Shown here: in pieces, positions 32,568 through 41,962 of the stretch
Layout: each line of letters starts with the position of its first letter
Position numbering within the stretch: the first letter of the stretch is position 1
The notes under the pieces: generated by a model
Databases searched by the model: none
What the model saw: only the letters and a program-made list of their open reading frames with translations
What the model was told of the DNA's origin: nothing
DNA from: an uncultured Burkholderiales bacterium
GTDB lineage: Bacteria; Pseudomonadota; Gammaproteobacteria; Burkholderiales; Burkholderiaceae_C
Length of the DNA stretch: 49,447 nt
Direction: 5' to 3'
NCBI GenBank assembly: GCA_903844385.1
Contig: CAIMTJ010000056.1
Coordinates: 1 to 49,447, forward strand
Position numbers and translations under genes: made by a program

Positions 32568-33792
32568 GTGCTGTTGTGCTCTTCACGTCAGACTTGAGCC
32601 ACCACAAAGACGCTGCGATCACGCCCACCAAGACCAAACTGCCCAGATTGAGCAAACTCCACCCGGCCGTCGTCACCAAGGCCCCAGAGCTCAGCGACGT
32701 GAGGGCCATGGTGGCAAAGACCCAGAAATTGATGGAGGCCTGGGCTTTGTTTTTTTCCTGAGCGCTAAAGAGCGATATCGCCATGGTGGTGGCGCCGGTG
32801 AAGAGGAAATTCCAACCCACCCCGAGCATCAACAAGGCGGCCACAAATTGAAACAGGCTTTGACCCGAGAGGGCGATGGCCACGCAAGCAAAGTTCAAGA
32901 TCACCCCCGCCACCATGATGCGAAAGGCGCCAAACCGCTTGATCAAGTCACCCGTGTAAAACCCTGGCGCAAACATACCAATCACATGCCACTCGAGCAC
33001 AAAGGCGGTATCGTGAAAGGCAAAGCCACACACGTCCATGGCCAAAGGGGTGGCAGCCATGAGCAAATTCATGATGCCGTAGCCCATGGCAGCGCAAATG
33101 ACCGAGACCAAGAAAACACGCTGCCCAAAGATCTCACGCATGCTGCGAGCGGCAGGTTCATCATTTTTTTTGGCTGCCTCAGGCGGAAACTCAATGCCTT
33201 GCATGGCCACGATTCCCAAAAGCGCCACCACAGCCAAGCAGAAGTAAACGCCCATATAGGGCACGCTCAAGATGTTTTTGGTCCAGTTGGCGATATTGGG
33301 CCCGAGAACAGCCCCCAAGATTCCGCCTGCCAACACCCAGGAGACGGCTTTTTCTTTGAAAGCCGCTGGGGCGAGCTCGGCCGCCGCAAAGCGGTAGAGT
33401 TGCGCATTGGCGCTGTAAAAGCCCGCGACCACCGTGCCCGCAATCAAACCCCAAAAGTTGTGGGCGTACACCGCCGCTGCGCAGAGCAAACAAGCCAATA
33501 AGCCCACCAGGAGGCCGAGTTGAAAAGAGCGCCTTCTGCCCCAGCGCGACTGCACTTGGGCGACCAAGGCCGTTGACATGGCACTGCCCACCACATAGCC
33601 CATGACCGGCAGCGTTGCCATCCAAGGCGTGGGCGACAAGGACAAGCCCACCAATCCATTGATGGCAATGAAGCTCACATTGTTGGTGAGAAAGAGTCCT
33701 TGACAGAGCACCAAAAGCATCAAACTCTTGCTCAAGAACGGTCCGGGCTCAGCGGGTGGCATGAGCGTGTTGGGTTGGGGGGTTGAGCTCAT
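32560..33792 (-). CDS. MFS transporter
   Basis: About 410 residues from the ATG at 33792 (MSSTPQPNTLMPPAEPG); the frame is open to 33837. Twelve hydrophobic segments are visible, with the MFS loop 2-3 motif QSRWGRRRSFQLGLLVG after helix 2 and GDLIKRFGAFRIM in the second half. The order and the GLSLSPTPWMATLPVMGYVVGSAMST first-helices segment resemble general drug/sugar-type MFS members; the substrate is unknown. The gene ends in a tandem duplication and is followed by the toxin-antitoxin promoter region. It lies downstream of tal on the same strand, with about 100 bases between them. Confidence 0.85.
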   Translation of the reverse strand: MSSTPQPNTLMPPAEPGPFLSKSLMLLVLCQGLFLTNNVSFIAINGLVGLSLSPTPWMATLPVMGYVVGSAMSTALVAQVQSRWGRRRSFQLGLLVGLLACLLCAAAVYAHNFWGLIAGTVVAGFYSANAQLYRFAAAELAPAAFKEKAVSWVLAGGILGAVLGPNIANWTKNILSVPYMGVYFCLAVVALLGIVAMQGIEFPPEAAKKNDEPAARSMREIFGQRVFLVSVICAAMGYGIMNLLMAATPLAMDVCGFAFHDTAFVLEWHVIGMFAPGFYTGDLIKRFGAFRIMVAGVILNFACVAIALSGQSLFQFVAALLMLGVGWNFLFTGATTMAISLFSAQEKNKAQASINFWVFATMALTSLSSGALVTTAGWSLLNLGSLVLVGVIAASLWWLKSDVKSTTAQP

Positions 33793-33872
33793 GGCTTGCC
33801 AGTCTTTAGGAGGTGAAGGGGGATGGATGGCCTGCAAGGCTTTGAAAAGGCCCGCCAGGACGTTTTGATGAA

Positions 33873-33892
33873 TTGATGCTTGAATGCATCAA
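33873..33892 (-). terminator. Hairpin at the end of tal
   Basis: TTGATGC (33873-33879) pairs with GCATCAA (33886-33892) around a six-base loop, overlapping the tal stop codon. No clear T-run follows on the minus strand, so it is only a possible terminator or a transcript-stabilising hairpin. Confidence 0.3.
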
Positions 33893-34836
33893 TGCATCAA
33901 GGCTTCAAGCTTCAGGGTATCAACACAAAACGCGCGGATGCCCTCAGCGAGTTTTTCACTGGCCATGGCATCTTCGTTCAAGGCGAAACGAAAAACGCTC
34001 TCGCTCAAATGAAGAGGCTTGTCGCCAAGCAGCGGCGAGTCGACTGGGCGCAATGCGGGCTCGAACGCGCTTTGAACTTGCGTGTCTTTGAGGCTCGTCA
34101 AGAGCTCGGGGCTGATGGTGAGCAAATCGCAACCGGCCAAGGCCATGATTTGGCCCGTGTTCCTAAAACTCGCACCCATCACTTCAGTGGCAATGCCGTG
34201 TGATTTGTAATAGTGGTAGATGGCCGTGACCGATTGCACCCCTGGGTCTTGTGCGCCAAGGTGCTCGGCTTCCTTCCAGAGGCTGCCTTTGGCTTTTTTG
34301 TGCCAATCGTAGATGCGACCCACAAACGGAGAGATGAGGCTCACCCTAGAGGAGGCACACACTTGGGCTTGTGGCAGAGAAAACAGCAAGGTCAAATTGC
34401 AACGGATACCTTCGGCTTGAAGCACGCGAGCGGCTTGCATGCCCTCCCAGGTCGAGGCAATTTTGATGAGCACACGCTCGGGGGGCGTGCCCGCCTCGGC
34501 GTAAAGCCGCATGATCTGACGGGCACGCTCGACACAGGCACTGGCATCAAAACTCAACCTGGCATCGATTTCGGTGGACACGCGTCCAGGCACATGCGCC
34601 AAAATCTCACAGCCAAATTGCACGATGAGTCTGTCCATGCGAAGTGACAAGGGCTCGTGGGAGAAACGCGCTTTGTTGTCTTCAAGCAGTGCTTGGTACT
34701 GGGGCTTTAACACCGACTTCAAAATGAGCGACGGGTTGGTGGTCGCATCTTGGGCGGCAAGACTCACGAGCTCGAGAAAATCCCCGGTGTCGGCCACGAC
34801 CGTGGTGTATTGTTTCAAAGCATCGAGTTGATTCAT
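33889..34836 (-). CDS. tal: Transaldolase
   Basis: A 315-residue transaldolase of the classical TalB group, which moves a dihydroxyacetone unit between sugar phosphates in the pentose phosphate pathway. The start [20 protein letters not shown] is canonical. TTNPSLILK and the Schiff-base lysine Lys125 in [11 protein letters not shown] are present, as are [15 protein letters not shown] and [12 protein letters not shown]. The open frame extends much further upstream, but that part overlaps dsbB in another frame and is not translated. The ATG overlaps the dsbB TGA by four bases, so the two are coupled. Confidence 0.94.
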   Translation of the reverse strand: MNQLDALKQYTTVVADTGDFLELVSLAAQDATTNPSLILKSVLKPQYQALLEDNKARFSHEPLSLRMDRLIVQFGCEILAHVPGRVSTEIDARLSFDASACVERARQIMRLYAEAGTPPERVLIKIASTWEGMQAARVLQAEGIRCNLTLLFSLPQAQVCASSRVSLISPFVGRIYDWHKKAKGSLWKEAEHLGAQDPGVQSVTAIYHYYKSHGIATEVMGASFRNTGQIMALAGCDLLTISPELLTSLKDTQVQSAFEPALRPVDSPLLGDKPLHLSESVFRFALNEDAMASEKLAEGIRAFCVDTLKLEALMH

Positions 34837-35504
34837 GGTGAGTGCGGCTTTGGGGTTGAGTTGGGCGACACTGAGGTCTCGCTCACGCGATGAGCGCCTT
34901 GGATCAGCAAGGTGAGACACGTGAGGGCCAACAAGGCCAATCCGACAAAGGCCACAAATGACCAATTGGCAATACTGCCACCGAGAAAGGTCCAGTCGAC
35001 CACCGAGCAGTCGCCACCGCCTTTGAAAATCATGGGGATGGCACGCTTTAAGGGGAAGGTCTCGATCATGCCATAAAAGTCGCGACCGCACATCACGACC
35101 TCGGGCGGGTACCACTGCAGCCAACTTTGCCGCGCGGCCACATAGGCGCCCCCCATGGACTCGAGCGCCAAGAGTGAAAAACCGAGTCCTTGAATTTTGA
35201 GTAAGCGAGATGCCGCCATCAAAAAAGCCGTGATGCTGAAAATCAGCATGATGTAGCGCTGCACAATGCACATGGGGCATGGCTCGAGCCCGACCACATG
35301 CTGCAAGTACAGGCCCACCGCCAGGAGTGCCAAGGGGATGAGGCCCATGAGAAAAAAGGTGCGCGAAGGATGCTCTCTGAGCGTTTGGCGCGCCCAATCA
35401 TTGAGCGCCGACCAGCGCGTTATGTGCACCCCCTGGGGTGGCGACGACTTCAGTGACTCAGTACTGGACGCTGGCGCAGGGGTCTGCAATCGTTGTTCAG
35501 TCAT
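34833..35504 (-). CDS. dsbB: Disulfide bond formation protein B (DsbB-family)
   Basis: A 223-residue inner-membrane protein that reoxidises DsbA and passes electrons to quinone. Four hydrophobic segments are seen. The first periplasmic loop carries the CxxC pair Cys76-Cys79 (LEPCPMC) and the second loop Cys139 and Cys166 ([15 protein letters not shown]), the complete redox set. The N-terminus has about 45 extra polar residues compared with E. coli DsbB (176). The ATG at 35504 (MTEQRL) is preferred; the frame is open to 35552. It is translationally coupled to tal, an unrelated metabolic gene. Confidence 0.9.
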   Translation of the reverse strand: MTEQRLQTPAPASSTESLKSSPPQGVHITRWSALNDWARQTLREHPSRTFFLMGLIPLALLAVGLYLQHVVGLEPCPMCIVQRYIMLIFSITAFLMAASRLLKIQGLGFSLLALESMGGAYVAARQSWLQWYPPEVVMCGRDFYGMIETFPLKRAIPMIFKGGGDCSVVDWTFLGGSIANWSFVAFVGLALLALTCLTLLIQGAHRVSETSVSPNSTPKPHSP

Positions 35505-35813
35505 AGAAATGTGTTCTCGAAAAAAATGGATGACAAGCTGCGCTTCAAGCACGTCATGATCGACCCCAGGGGGATGACTCTCTGGTAAAAGTTCTTGCTG
35601 ACCAGTAAGCCATTATGGATCAATTGACCTCCTCACTGGCCTGCCAGCTGGGGTAAACCGTTCTAAGTGTCGCCACCTCTAGTGCCACCCTCATCAAGAC
35701 CATTTGCCATGGATCCTCCAACGCGAGGCCAATCCCACACTACAATGCCTCATTCTCAAGGGATCAAGCCCTCACTGGGCTATACCCCAGTCAACTTTTA
35801 AGGATTTGCACCC
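35505..35813. other. Intergenic region between dsbB and yggX
   Basis: No gene is seen. A -10-like TACAAT (in CACTACAATGCC) lies about 70 bases before the yggX start without a good -35 at the usual distance. AAGGA at 35800-35804 is the probable ribosome-binding site of yggX. Confidence 0.35.
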
Positions 35814-36089
35814 ATGGCCAGAACCGTTCAATGCATCAAGTTAGGCAAAGCCGCTGATGGACTTGATTTCCCACCCTACCCGGGCGAGCTGGGCAAGCGC
35901 ATATGGGAGGGCGTGAGCAAAGAAGCCTGGGCTGACTGGCTCAAACACCAAACCATGCTGGTCAATGAAAATCGCCTGAATTTGGCCGATTTGAGAGCTC
36001 GCCAGTATTTGGCGCGCCAAATGGAAAAGCACTTCTTTGGTGATGGTGCTGACGAAGCCCAGGGTTATGTTCCACCGCCCGCCGCTTAA
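35814..36089 (+). CDS. yggX: Fe(2+)-trafficking protein YggX
   Basis: A 91-residue small cytosolic protein that protects iron-sulfur clusters from oxidation and takes part in iron handling. The family start [30 protein letters not shown] is intact, with the conserved Cys7, and ISKEAW-like [43 protein letters not shown] follows. Length agrees with E. coli YggX (91). AAGGA lies nine bases before the ATG. It stands alone between dsbB and mnmC; the many iron-sulfur enzymes nearby (CysI, CysH, FdxA) are clients in principle. Confidence 0.94.
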   Translation: MARTVQCIKLGKAADGLDFPPYPGELGKRIWEGVSKEAWADWLKHQTMLVNENRLNLADLRARQYLARQMEKHFFGDGADEAQGYVPPPAA

Positions 36090-36189
36090 GGCCACCTTCC
36101 CCGCGGGCCTGCTGTTCTCTGCCAAGACTCGAAGGGGTTTGATCGAGCTTTCTGGCGCGGCCCTGAACGCTCACTTGGGGACTTGAACT

Positions 36190-38625
36190 GTGTTGCCCAC
36201 TGCTGAAACGGTCATTTGGCAAACCCACCCCCTGGCTCCCCAAGCTCCCCAAGCTCCTCAAAACCCTCCAGTCCCAGGGACTCTTTCCAAGTCTGCACCC
36301 GATTCGCCTCCCAAGCCTGAAGCTCAACCCAAACCGCCTGCCTCCTCCACCAGGATCAAAGGCCAGGTGCCCTTCAACCCCCGCTACAACGACATCTACC
36401 GCTCCAGTGGCACCAATGGCTTGGGCGGTCTTGATCAAGCACGCCATGTTTTTTTGTCCGGCTGCGGTCTTGTCGGGGACGGCGCCTTGTGGCGGGACCA
36501 GTCGCAGTGGCGCATCTTGGAAACAGGTTTGGGGCTCGGGCTCAATTTCTTGGCCACCTGGCTTGCCTGGTCAAAAGACCCCCACGCCCCCCAGATGCTT
36601 CACTACGTGAGTGTGGAGGCGCACCCGGTCAAGCCCCAAGATGTGTGGCTGAGCGTGCAAGACTGGCCCGAGCTTCACGCGCTGGCCCAAGAGTTCATCC
36701 AGGCCTATTGGGGCCTCCTGCCCGGGTTTCACAAACTGATCTTTGGGGGCGGTCGGGTGCACTTGAGCGTGATCGTGGCCGATGTGCAAGATGCCCTCAA
36801 ATCTTTGGTGGGCGTCTTCGACTCTGTCTATTTGGATGGGTTCTCCCCGCTCAAAAACCCGCAAATGTGGAGCCCATTGACCCTCAAAGGGGTCGCGGCT
36901 CACTGCCGCATCGGCACGCAAGTGGCCACTTGGAGTGTGGCCAAAGGCGTCAAAGAGGGCTTGAAATCCGCTGGCTTTAAGGTGGAGATCACCCCAGGGC
37001 TTTCTCCAAAACGCGAGCAGCTGCGCGCAACTTATGAGCCCCATTGGCTCACTCCCCGGCCCTCGCTCGCCCCTGGACCCTCAGACCCACGGGTTTTAGC
37101 AAGCAGCAACACGAGCGCCGAGCTGGAAAGAAGTTGTGTGGTCATTGGGGCAGGACTCGCTGGCGCGAGTGTGGCCAGAAGCATGGCCATGAGAGGCTGG
37201 AGAGTGCGTGTGATCGATGCTCGACAACCCCGCAATACCGCCGCACCCTCAGGCCTGGGTTGGGACGATCAAGCTCGGCCCTTGTCGGATGGTGCACAAG
37301 GATTGCCCATGGCGATGTTTCACCCCATGTTCACGGGCGACGAGAACGTGCAGTCGCGCTTGATTCGAGCCGGCATTCGGGTGCTCTTGGGCTATTTGCA
37401 TCTCTTGGACCCCGATTCAACACGGGGCCTGCACCAAGTCACGGGTGTCTTGGAATACAAAAAACCCAGCAAATCGAGCCTTGACCCTAGCGCCTTGGCT
37501 CAACTCAGCGCCCAAAGACTCTCAGCCCCTTTTTATGCAGATTGGACGCTTGACGGCGAGCCCCTTGAACCCGATGCTGCGGCCCTTTGGCACCGACCTG
37601 CTGGCTGGGTCAAGCCCCAGGCCTTGATCGAGAGCTTGCTCGAGCACCCCAACATTGAGTGCTTGAGCTCTCAAACCGTTCGCCAAATCGCAGCCAACGA
37701 AGGCAACGCCAAGGCTGAACGCTGGCGTGTCCTCCTCGCAGGAGCCCACGAGCAGTCCACCTCCACAGAAATTCGCTGCGCCACGCTGATTGTGGCTGCG
37801 GGTCCTGGAACTCAATCTCTCCTGAGCGCTTTGATCGGCCCTACCGACACAGAAAACGCGGCACGCACGCTTGAACTCCAAGAGATCGCCCAGACTTGGC
37901 CCTTACAAGTGATCAAGGGGCAAATCACCATGGGATCGATGGTTGATTTAGAAAGGTCCAACTGCCCTATTGAAACCCAGGGACTGGCCGCGGCGAAGAA
38001 CTTACCTCACGTTACCAACTTACCTCACTCAACAAACTTACCTCACGTTACGAACTTACCTTACACAGCAAACTTACCTCACGTTACGAACTTACCTCAC
38101 TCCACAAACTTACCTCACTTACCTCACTTACCTCACTTACCCCTGCCCATGACAGGATTGCCCACCTACCCGGTTCACGGCTCCATCAGTTGGACACCGA
38201 ACATCGATCTGCAATCGCACAAAGGCTCTTTATTTTTCATTGGCTCGACCTTTGAGCGCGAGCAGCCCCATATTCAAAACTCAGCAAAGAGTCAAATGCG
38301 CAACTGGGCCCACCTGCAAAGCCTCTTTCCTGGGCGGGTACCCGTGAAAGTTCAAGACATCGAGCTCTTGGACTGGAGTGGGGTGAGGAGCACCTGCCCG
38401 GACCGCGTGCCACTTTGTGGGCCCATGACGACCCAGGGCACGACCCTTGACTCGCCCGCCCCAGAGAGCGGGCTTTATGTGATGGCTGCACTGGGCTCTC
38501 GAGGGGTGGCCTTGTGCACCCTGATGGCCGAGGTCTTGAGTGCCCAAATCAATGGCGAGCCTCAAGCCCTGCCTCAACGGCTTTTGAAAGCCATGGATCC
38601 GCGGCGTTTCAATCTAGCTACATAA
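36190..38625 (+). CDS. mnmC: Bifunctional tRNA 5-methylaminomethyl-2-thiouridine protein MnmC
   Basis: An 811-residue fusion that completes the mnm5s2U modification at tRNA wobble position 34. An N-terminal Pro-rich stretch of about 55 residues leads into the methyltransferase (MnmC2) domain, with VPFNPRYNDIYRSSGTNGLGGLDQARHVFL, ETGLGLGLNFLATWLAW and VYLDGFSPLKNPQMW. The FAD-dependent oxidase (MnmC1) domain starts near CVVIGAGLAGASVARSMAMRGW (about residue 318) and ends GSRGVALCTLMAEVL. Near residues 604-651 a tandem repeat of six-residue units (NLPHVT-type) interrupts the oxidase domain. The start is a GTG at 36190 with GGGGA upstream; a TTG at 36193 is also possible. Confidence 0.92.
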   Translation: MLPTAETVIWQTHPLAPQAPQAPQNPPVPGTLSKSAPDSPPKPEAQPKPPASSTRIKGQVPFNPRYNDIYRSSGTNGLGGLDQARHVFLSGCGLVGDGALWRDQSQWRILETGLGLGLNFLATWLAWSKDPHAPQMLHYVSVEAHPVKPQDVWLSVQDWPELHALAQEFIQAYWGLLPGFHKLIFGGGRVHLSVIVADVQDALKSLVGVFDSVYLDGFSPLKNPQMWSPLTLKGVAAHCRIGTQVATWSVAKGVKEGLKSAGFKVEITPGLSPKREQLRATYEPHWLTPRPSLAPGPSDPRVLASSNTSAELERSCVVIGAGLAGASVARSMAMRGWRVRVIDARQPRNTAAPSGLGWDDQARPLSDGAQGLPMAMFHPMFTGDENVQSRLIRAGIRVLLGYLHLLDPDSTRGLHQVTGVLEYKKPSKSSLDPSALAQLSAQRLSAPFYADWTLDGEPLEPDAAALWHRPAGWVKPQALIESLLEHPNIECLSSQTVRQIAANEGNAKAERWRVLLAGAHEQSTSTEIRCATLIVAAGPGTQSLLSALIGPTDTENAARTLELQEIAQTWPLQVIKGQITMGSMVDLERSNCPIETQGLAAAKNLPHVTNLPHSTNLPHVTNLPYTANLPHVTNLPHSTNLPHLPHLPHLPLPMTGLPTYPVHGSISWTPNIDLQSHKGSLFFIGSTFEREQPHIQNSAKSQMRNWAHLQSLFPGRVPVKVQDIELLDWSGVRSTCPDRVPLCGPMTTQGTTLDSPAPESGLYVMAALGSRGVALCTLMAEVLSAQINGEPQALPQRLLKAMDPRRFNLAT
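37999..38142 (+). repeat. 18-base tandem repeat inside mnmC
   Basis: Seven 18-base units of the type AACTTACCTCACGTTACG run head to tail from 37999 to 38124. They are followed by 9-base half-units (CACTTACCT) to 38142. Every unit is a multiple of three bases, so the reading frame is kept and the chain gains NLPHVT / NLPHST units and a final LPHLPHLPH. Copies alternate between GTTACG-type and TCNACA-type endings, which suggests that a 36-base unit was duplicated. Confidence 0.9.
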
Positions 38626-38686
38626 CTTTTAGTTATTAATTTAGAATTTTAATATCGTTTGCGATATGACTATCAAGGCTTATAGT
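38622..38686 (+). promoter_or_regulatory. Promoter and palindromes upstream of the sulfur operon
   Basis: TTGCGA (38659-38664) and TATAGT (38681-38686) are 16 bases apart. A palindrome ATATCG-TTTG-CGATAT (38652-38667) overlaps the -35, and ATAAC-TTTTA-GTTAT (38622-38636) lies upstream. Both look like LysR-type sites, for which CysB is the natural candidate. The ATG at 38695 is only nine bases after the -10. Confidence 0.5.
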
Positions 38687-38694
38687 GCCTGCCT

Positions 38695-39573
38695 ATGAAT
38701 GATCTTTACTTTGTGGTGGCCGGGTTTTTTGTGGGGACTGTGATTGGCCTCACGGGCGTGGGCGGGGGCTCTTTGATGACCCCATTGTTGATTTTTTTCA
38801 TGGGCATCAAGCCCCACATGGCGGTGGGCACCGACTTGCTGTTTGCTTCCATCACCAAATTGGGCGGCACCTATGGGCTTTGGCGCCAAAGGCTCATTCC
38901 CTGGCCCGTTGTGATTCGTCTGTGTGCGGGCTCCATCCCCGCCTCTTTGATCACCTTGGCGGTCTTGGACTGGGTGGGCTCAGAAGGTGCGAACGTGCAG
39001 TGGGTCATCACCCACACGCTTGGAGTGGCCTTGCTCTTGACCGCCGCTTCCTTGCTGTACAAGGCCCTGAAAACCCGACACCTGCCCCCACTGGGCATGG
39101 CCGCAAGCGAGGTGCTGCACCAACACCAATTGGGGCTGAATGTCCCACCCGCCCCAAGCGGCGTGGCCAGCGCGCCTCATCCCCACAGCTCGGGCCATGA
39201 CGCCGACACCCTTTCTGAGCGTCCCGCGCTCACCGTTCTCTTTGGCTTTGTCATCGGCTGCTTGGTCACCTTGACATCGGTGGGTGCGGGGGCCATTGGC
39301 GTGACCGTGCTCATGCTCCTCTACCCCAGGATCGCGCTCTCGCGCATTGTCGCGGCTGATATTGCCTACGCTGTGCCCATGACCTTGGTCGCTGGACTCG
39401 GTCACGCCTCGATGGGTTCGGTGGACTGGCCTCTTCTTGGTAAACTCGTGAGTGGCTCCTTGCCTGGCATCTGGGTGGGCTCTTTGCTCATCACCCGCAC
39501 ACCCGAGCGCATCATTCGCCTCATCTTGAGTGTTTTATTGACGCTGGCTGGCACCAAACTCGTTTTGAATTAA
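38695..39573 (+). CDS. TSUP-family (TauE/SafE) sulfite/sulfonate permease
   Basis: A 292-residue inner-membrane protein of the TSUP family with about eight hydrophobic segments. The two family repeats are visible: GVGGGSLMTPLLIFFMGIKPHMAVGTDLLFASITKLGGT in the first half and SVGAGAIGVTVLMLLYPRIALSRIVAADIAYAVPMT in the second. A His-rich cytoplasmic loop lies between. Because it is the first gene of the operon and is one base from cysI, it probably moves sulfite, sulfate or a related sulfur anion. Known TSUP members both import and export, so direction is not assigned. Confidence 0.88.
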   Translation: MNDLYFVVAGFFVGTVIGLTGVGGGSLMTPLLIFFMGIKPHMAVGTDLLFASITKLGGTYGLWRQRLIPWPVVIRLCAGSIPASLITLAVLDWVGSEGANVQWVITHTLGVALLLTAASLLYKALKTRHLPPLGMAASEVLHQHQLGLNVPPAPSGVASAPHPHSSGHDADTLSERPALTVLFGFVIGCLVTLTSVGAGAIGVTVLMLLYPRIALSRIVAADIAYAVPMTLVAGLGHASMGSVDWPLLGKLVSGSLPGIWVGSLLITRTPERIIRLILSVLLTLAGTKLVLN

Positions 39574-39574
39574 C

Positions 39575-41392
39575 ATGTACCAATACACTCCCTTTGACCG
39601 TCAGTTTGTTCACGCGCGCGCCGATCAATTCCGCGACCAACTCGAGCGCCATTTGAGCGGAAGCTTGAGTGACGAAGAGTTCCGACCCTTGCGACTGCAA
39701 AACGGCTGGTACGTGCAGCGCTACGCCCCCATGCTTCGGGTGGCGGTTCCCTACGGTGAACTCTCAAGCCAACAGTTGCGCGTCTTGGCCACCATTGCCC
39801 GGCAATACGACCGCCCCGAAGCGGCCTTGTTCGAGTCGGCCCAGAAGACGCAAAACCAAATTGATGCACACAGCTTGGTCAAGCACCACCCCAGGCCCGT
39901 GAAGGCACCCAGCCTCACCCAAGGCTACGCCCACTTCACCACCCGCCAAAACGTGCAATACAACTGGATCCCCTTGAGCGAGGCAGCCAACGTCATGGAT
40001 CTCTTGGCCAGTGTTGACATGCATGGCATCCAAACCAGTGGCAACTGCATCAGAAACATCACGAGTGATGAGCTCGCCGGTGTCGCCCCTGACGAGATCG
40101 CCGACCCTCGCCCCTTTGGCGAGATTTTGCGCCAGTGGAGCACCTTGCACCCCGAGTTCGCTTTTTTGCCACGCAAATTCAAAATCGCCATCAGTGGCGC
40201 CAAAGAAGACCGAGCCGCCACGGCGTGGCACGATGTGGGACTCTTTTTGGAAAAAAATGCCCAAGGTGAATTGGGCTTTCAAGTCTTGGTGGGCGGTGGC
40301 ATGGGTCGCACCCCCATCACCGGCGTGGTCATCCGTGAGTTCTTGCCCTGGTCACAAATCATCAATTACCTCGAAGCGGTCGTGCGGGTCTACAACCGCT
40401 GGGGCAGAAGAGACAACATCTACAAAGCGCGCATCAAAATCTTGGTCAAAGCCGAAAGGGCCAAATTCACCCAAGAGGTGGAGGAGGAGTTCATCCGCAT
40501 TGCCCACGATGATGCGGGCCCGCACACCGTTACCCAAGCCGAACTCGAGCGCGTGAGCCGTTGTTTTGTAGCACCTGCACTCCAAGCCCCGGTGTTGATT
40601 GAAGACGCGGACCAACGCCAAGCCATCACCCAGGATAAGGCCTACCAACGCTGGTTGCATCAAAACGTTGCCTTGCACAAAAACCCCGCTCTCAGAGCCG
40701 TGACCTTGTCCTTCAAGCGCTTGGGCCAAGCCCCAGGGGACGCCACCCCGGAGCAACTCGAGCGCTCCGCCGATTTGGTCGAGCGTTTCTCCAGCGGCGA
40801 AGCGCGCGTGACCCACAGCCAAAACTTGTTGCTGCCTTGGGTTCACCTGGAGAGTTTGCCCGCCCTTTACCTCCAAGCGCAGGCGCTCGGATTGGCCCAA
40901 GGCAATATTGGACTCTTGAGCGACATGATTGCTTGCCCAGGGGGCGACTACTGTGCCTTGGCCAACGCGAGGAGCATTCCTTTGGCCGCCCACATCAGCG
41001 AGCGATACCAAGACCTCGACGAGCTCGAAGACTTGGGGCCGATTGATTTGCACATCAGCGGCTGCATCAATTCTTGTGGTCACCACCACAGCGGCCACAT
41101 CGGCATCTTGGGCGTGGACAAAGACGGTCAGGAGTGGTACCAAGTGACGCTGGGCGGCTCGGACGGCTCGGACCTCTCAGGTGAAGCATCACCCGGACGG
41201 GTGGTGGGTCCGTCGTTTTCCGTGCACGAGGTTTTGGATGTGATCGAAGCCATTTTGAATTTTTATGTGTCACACCGCACTGCAGGCGAACACCTCATCG
41301 ATGCGTTCAAGCGCATCGGCTTTGATGCCTTCAAAGAGGTCGCCAACCAAGCACGTTTGGCCCCCTTGCCCGCCAGCCCTGCAGGGGCTTGA
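39575..41392 (+). CDS. cysI: Sulfite reductase hemoprotein subunit CysI
   Basis: A 605-residue cytosolic enzyme that reduces sulfite to sulfide with siroheme and a [4Fe-4S] cluster. The cluster cysteines are complete: Cys454 and Cys460 in CPGGDYC and Cys497 and Cys501 in CINSC, followed by GHHHSGHIGILG. Ferredoxin-like half-domains open with NGWYVQRYAPMLRVAVPYG, and QTSGNCIRNITSDELAGVAPDEIADPRP is the siroheme-contacting block. No CysJ flavoprotein gene is present, so the electron donor is not the usual NADPH-CysJ. The gene starts one base after the permease, and its end overlaps a possible TTG start of the DUF934 gene. Confidence 0.93.
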   Translation: MYQYTPFDRQFVHARADQFRDQLERHLSGSLSDEEFRPLRLQNGWYVQRYAPMLRVAVPYGELSSQQLRVLATIARQYDRPEAALFESAQKTQNQIDAHSLVKHHPRPVKAPSLTQGYAHFTTRQNVQYNWIPLSEAANVMDLLASVDMHGIQTSGNCIRNITSDELAGVAPDEIADPRPFGEILRQWSTLHPEFAFLPRKFKIAISGAKEDRAATAWHDVGLFLEKNAQGELGFQVLVGGGMGRTPITGVVIREFLPWSQIINYLEAVVRVYNRWGRRDNIYKARIKILVKAERAKFTQEVEEEFIRIAHDDAGPHTVTQAELERVSRCFVAPALQAPVLIEDADQRQAITQDKAYQRWLHQNVALHKNPALRAVTLSFKRLGQAPGDATPEQLERSADLVERFSSGEARVTHSQNLLLPWVHLESLPALYLQAQALGLAQGNIGLLSDMIACPGGDYCALANARSIPLAAHISERYQDLDELEDLGPIDLHISGCINSCGHHHSGHIGILGVDKDGQEWYQVTLGGSDGSDLSGEASPGRVVGPSFSVHEVLDVIEAILNFYVSHRTAGEHLIDAFKRIGFDAFKEVANQARLAPLPASPAGA

Positions 41393-41403
41393 CAACCCAC
41401 TGG

Positions 41404-41925
41404 ATGCAAACGCCCACCCTGCCCGCTGTGATTTTGAACACCGATGAGACCTTTGGTTTGAGTATGAATTTATTGCAACACACCGACCCCCTCACACCCA
41501 TTGCCACGCAGTGGCCAGGCGTGAGCCAAGCTTCGAGCCACGAGGGCGCACAGGCTCAGCTCGTGCTGATTTTGGACAACACCGTCGACCCAAGCGAGCT
41601 CAAACACGAACTCTCGCGCAGTCTCCAAGGCCAATTCAAGGACATTGGGCGCATCGACTTGCATTTCCCCAAGTTCACCGATGGGCGCGCTTTCAGCCAA
41701 GCCGTCATGCTTCGCCGCCGGTGTGGATTTGTGGGCGACATCCGCGCCACGGGTGAGGTCTTGATCGACCAAATCGTGCAAATGAAGCGCACCGGTTTCA
41801 CCAGTGCCGTTCTCAGAGCCGATCAAAACGCCGAACATGCACAAAAATTGATGGCCCAGTTCAGCGATTTTTACCAAGGCGACGCGATCAACGCCCAGCC
41901 CTTGTTTGCCAGACCACCGCGCTGA
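41404..41925 (+). CDS. DUF934 family sulfur-assimilation protein
   Basis: A 173-residue protein regularly found between cysI and cysH in Beta- and Alphaproteobacteria. The conserved centre LQGQFKDIGRIDLHFPKFTDGRAFSQAVMLRRRCGFVGDIRATGEVLIDQIVQMKRTGFTSAVLR is the family's hallmark. Its biochemical job is not established; a part in sulfite reduction is often proposed from position. An upstream TTG at 41389 that overlaps the cysI stop is an alternative start. No cofactor motif such as Cys pairs is seen. Confidence 0.88.
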   Translation: MQTPTLPAVILNTDETFGLSMNLLQHTDPLTPIATQWPGVSQASSHEGAQAQLVLILDNTVDPSELKHELSRSLQGQFKDIGRIDLHFPKFTDGRAFSQAVMLRRRCGFVGDIRATGEVLIDQIVQMKRTGFTSAVLRADQNAEHAQKLMAQFSDFYQGDAINAQPLFARPPR

Positions 41926-41962
41926 GCCCCTCACTTCTTCACTCCATCTGAGCCCCACACCT

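Noticed and set aside
32566-33501. A 311-residue plus-strand ORF opposite the MFS gene
   Set aside because: Its His/Gln/Arg-rich, charged sequence is the typical antisense reading of a membrane protein gene, and it has no start signals.
33889-35397. A 502-residue transaldolase fusion protein
   Set aside because: The N-terminal extension is the out-of-frame reading of dsbB. The canonical transaldolase start is the ATG at 34836, which overlaps the dsbB stop.
37999-38142. A CRISPR array
   Set aside because: The repeats are head to tail without unique spacers, are multiples of three and lie inside the mnmC reading frame.
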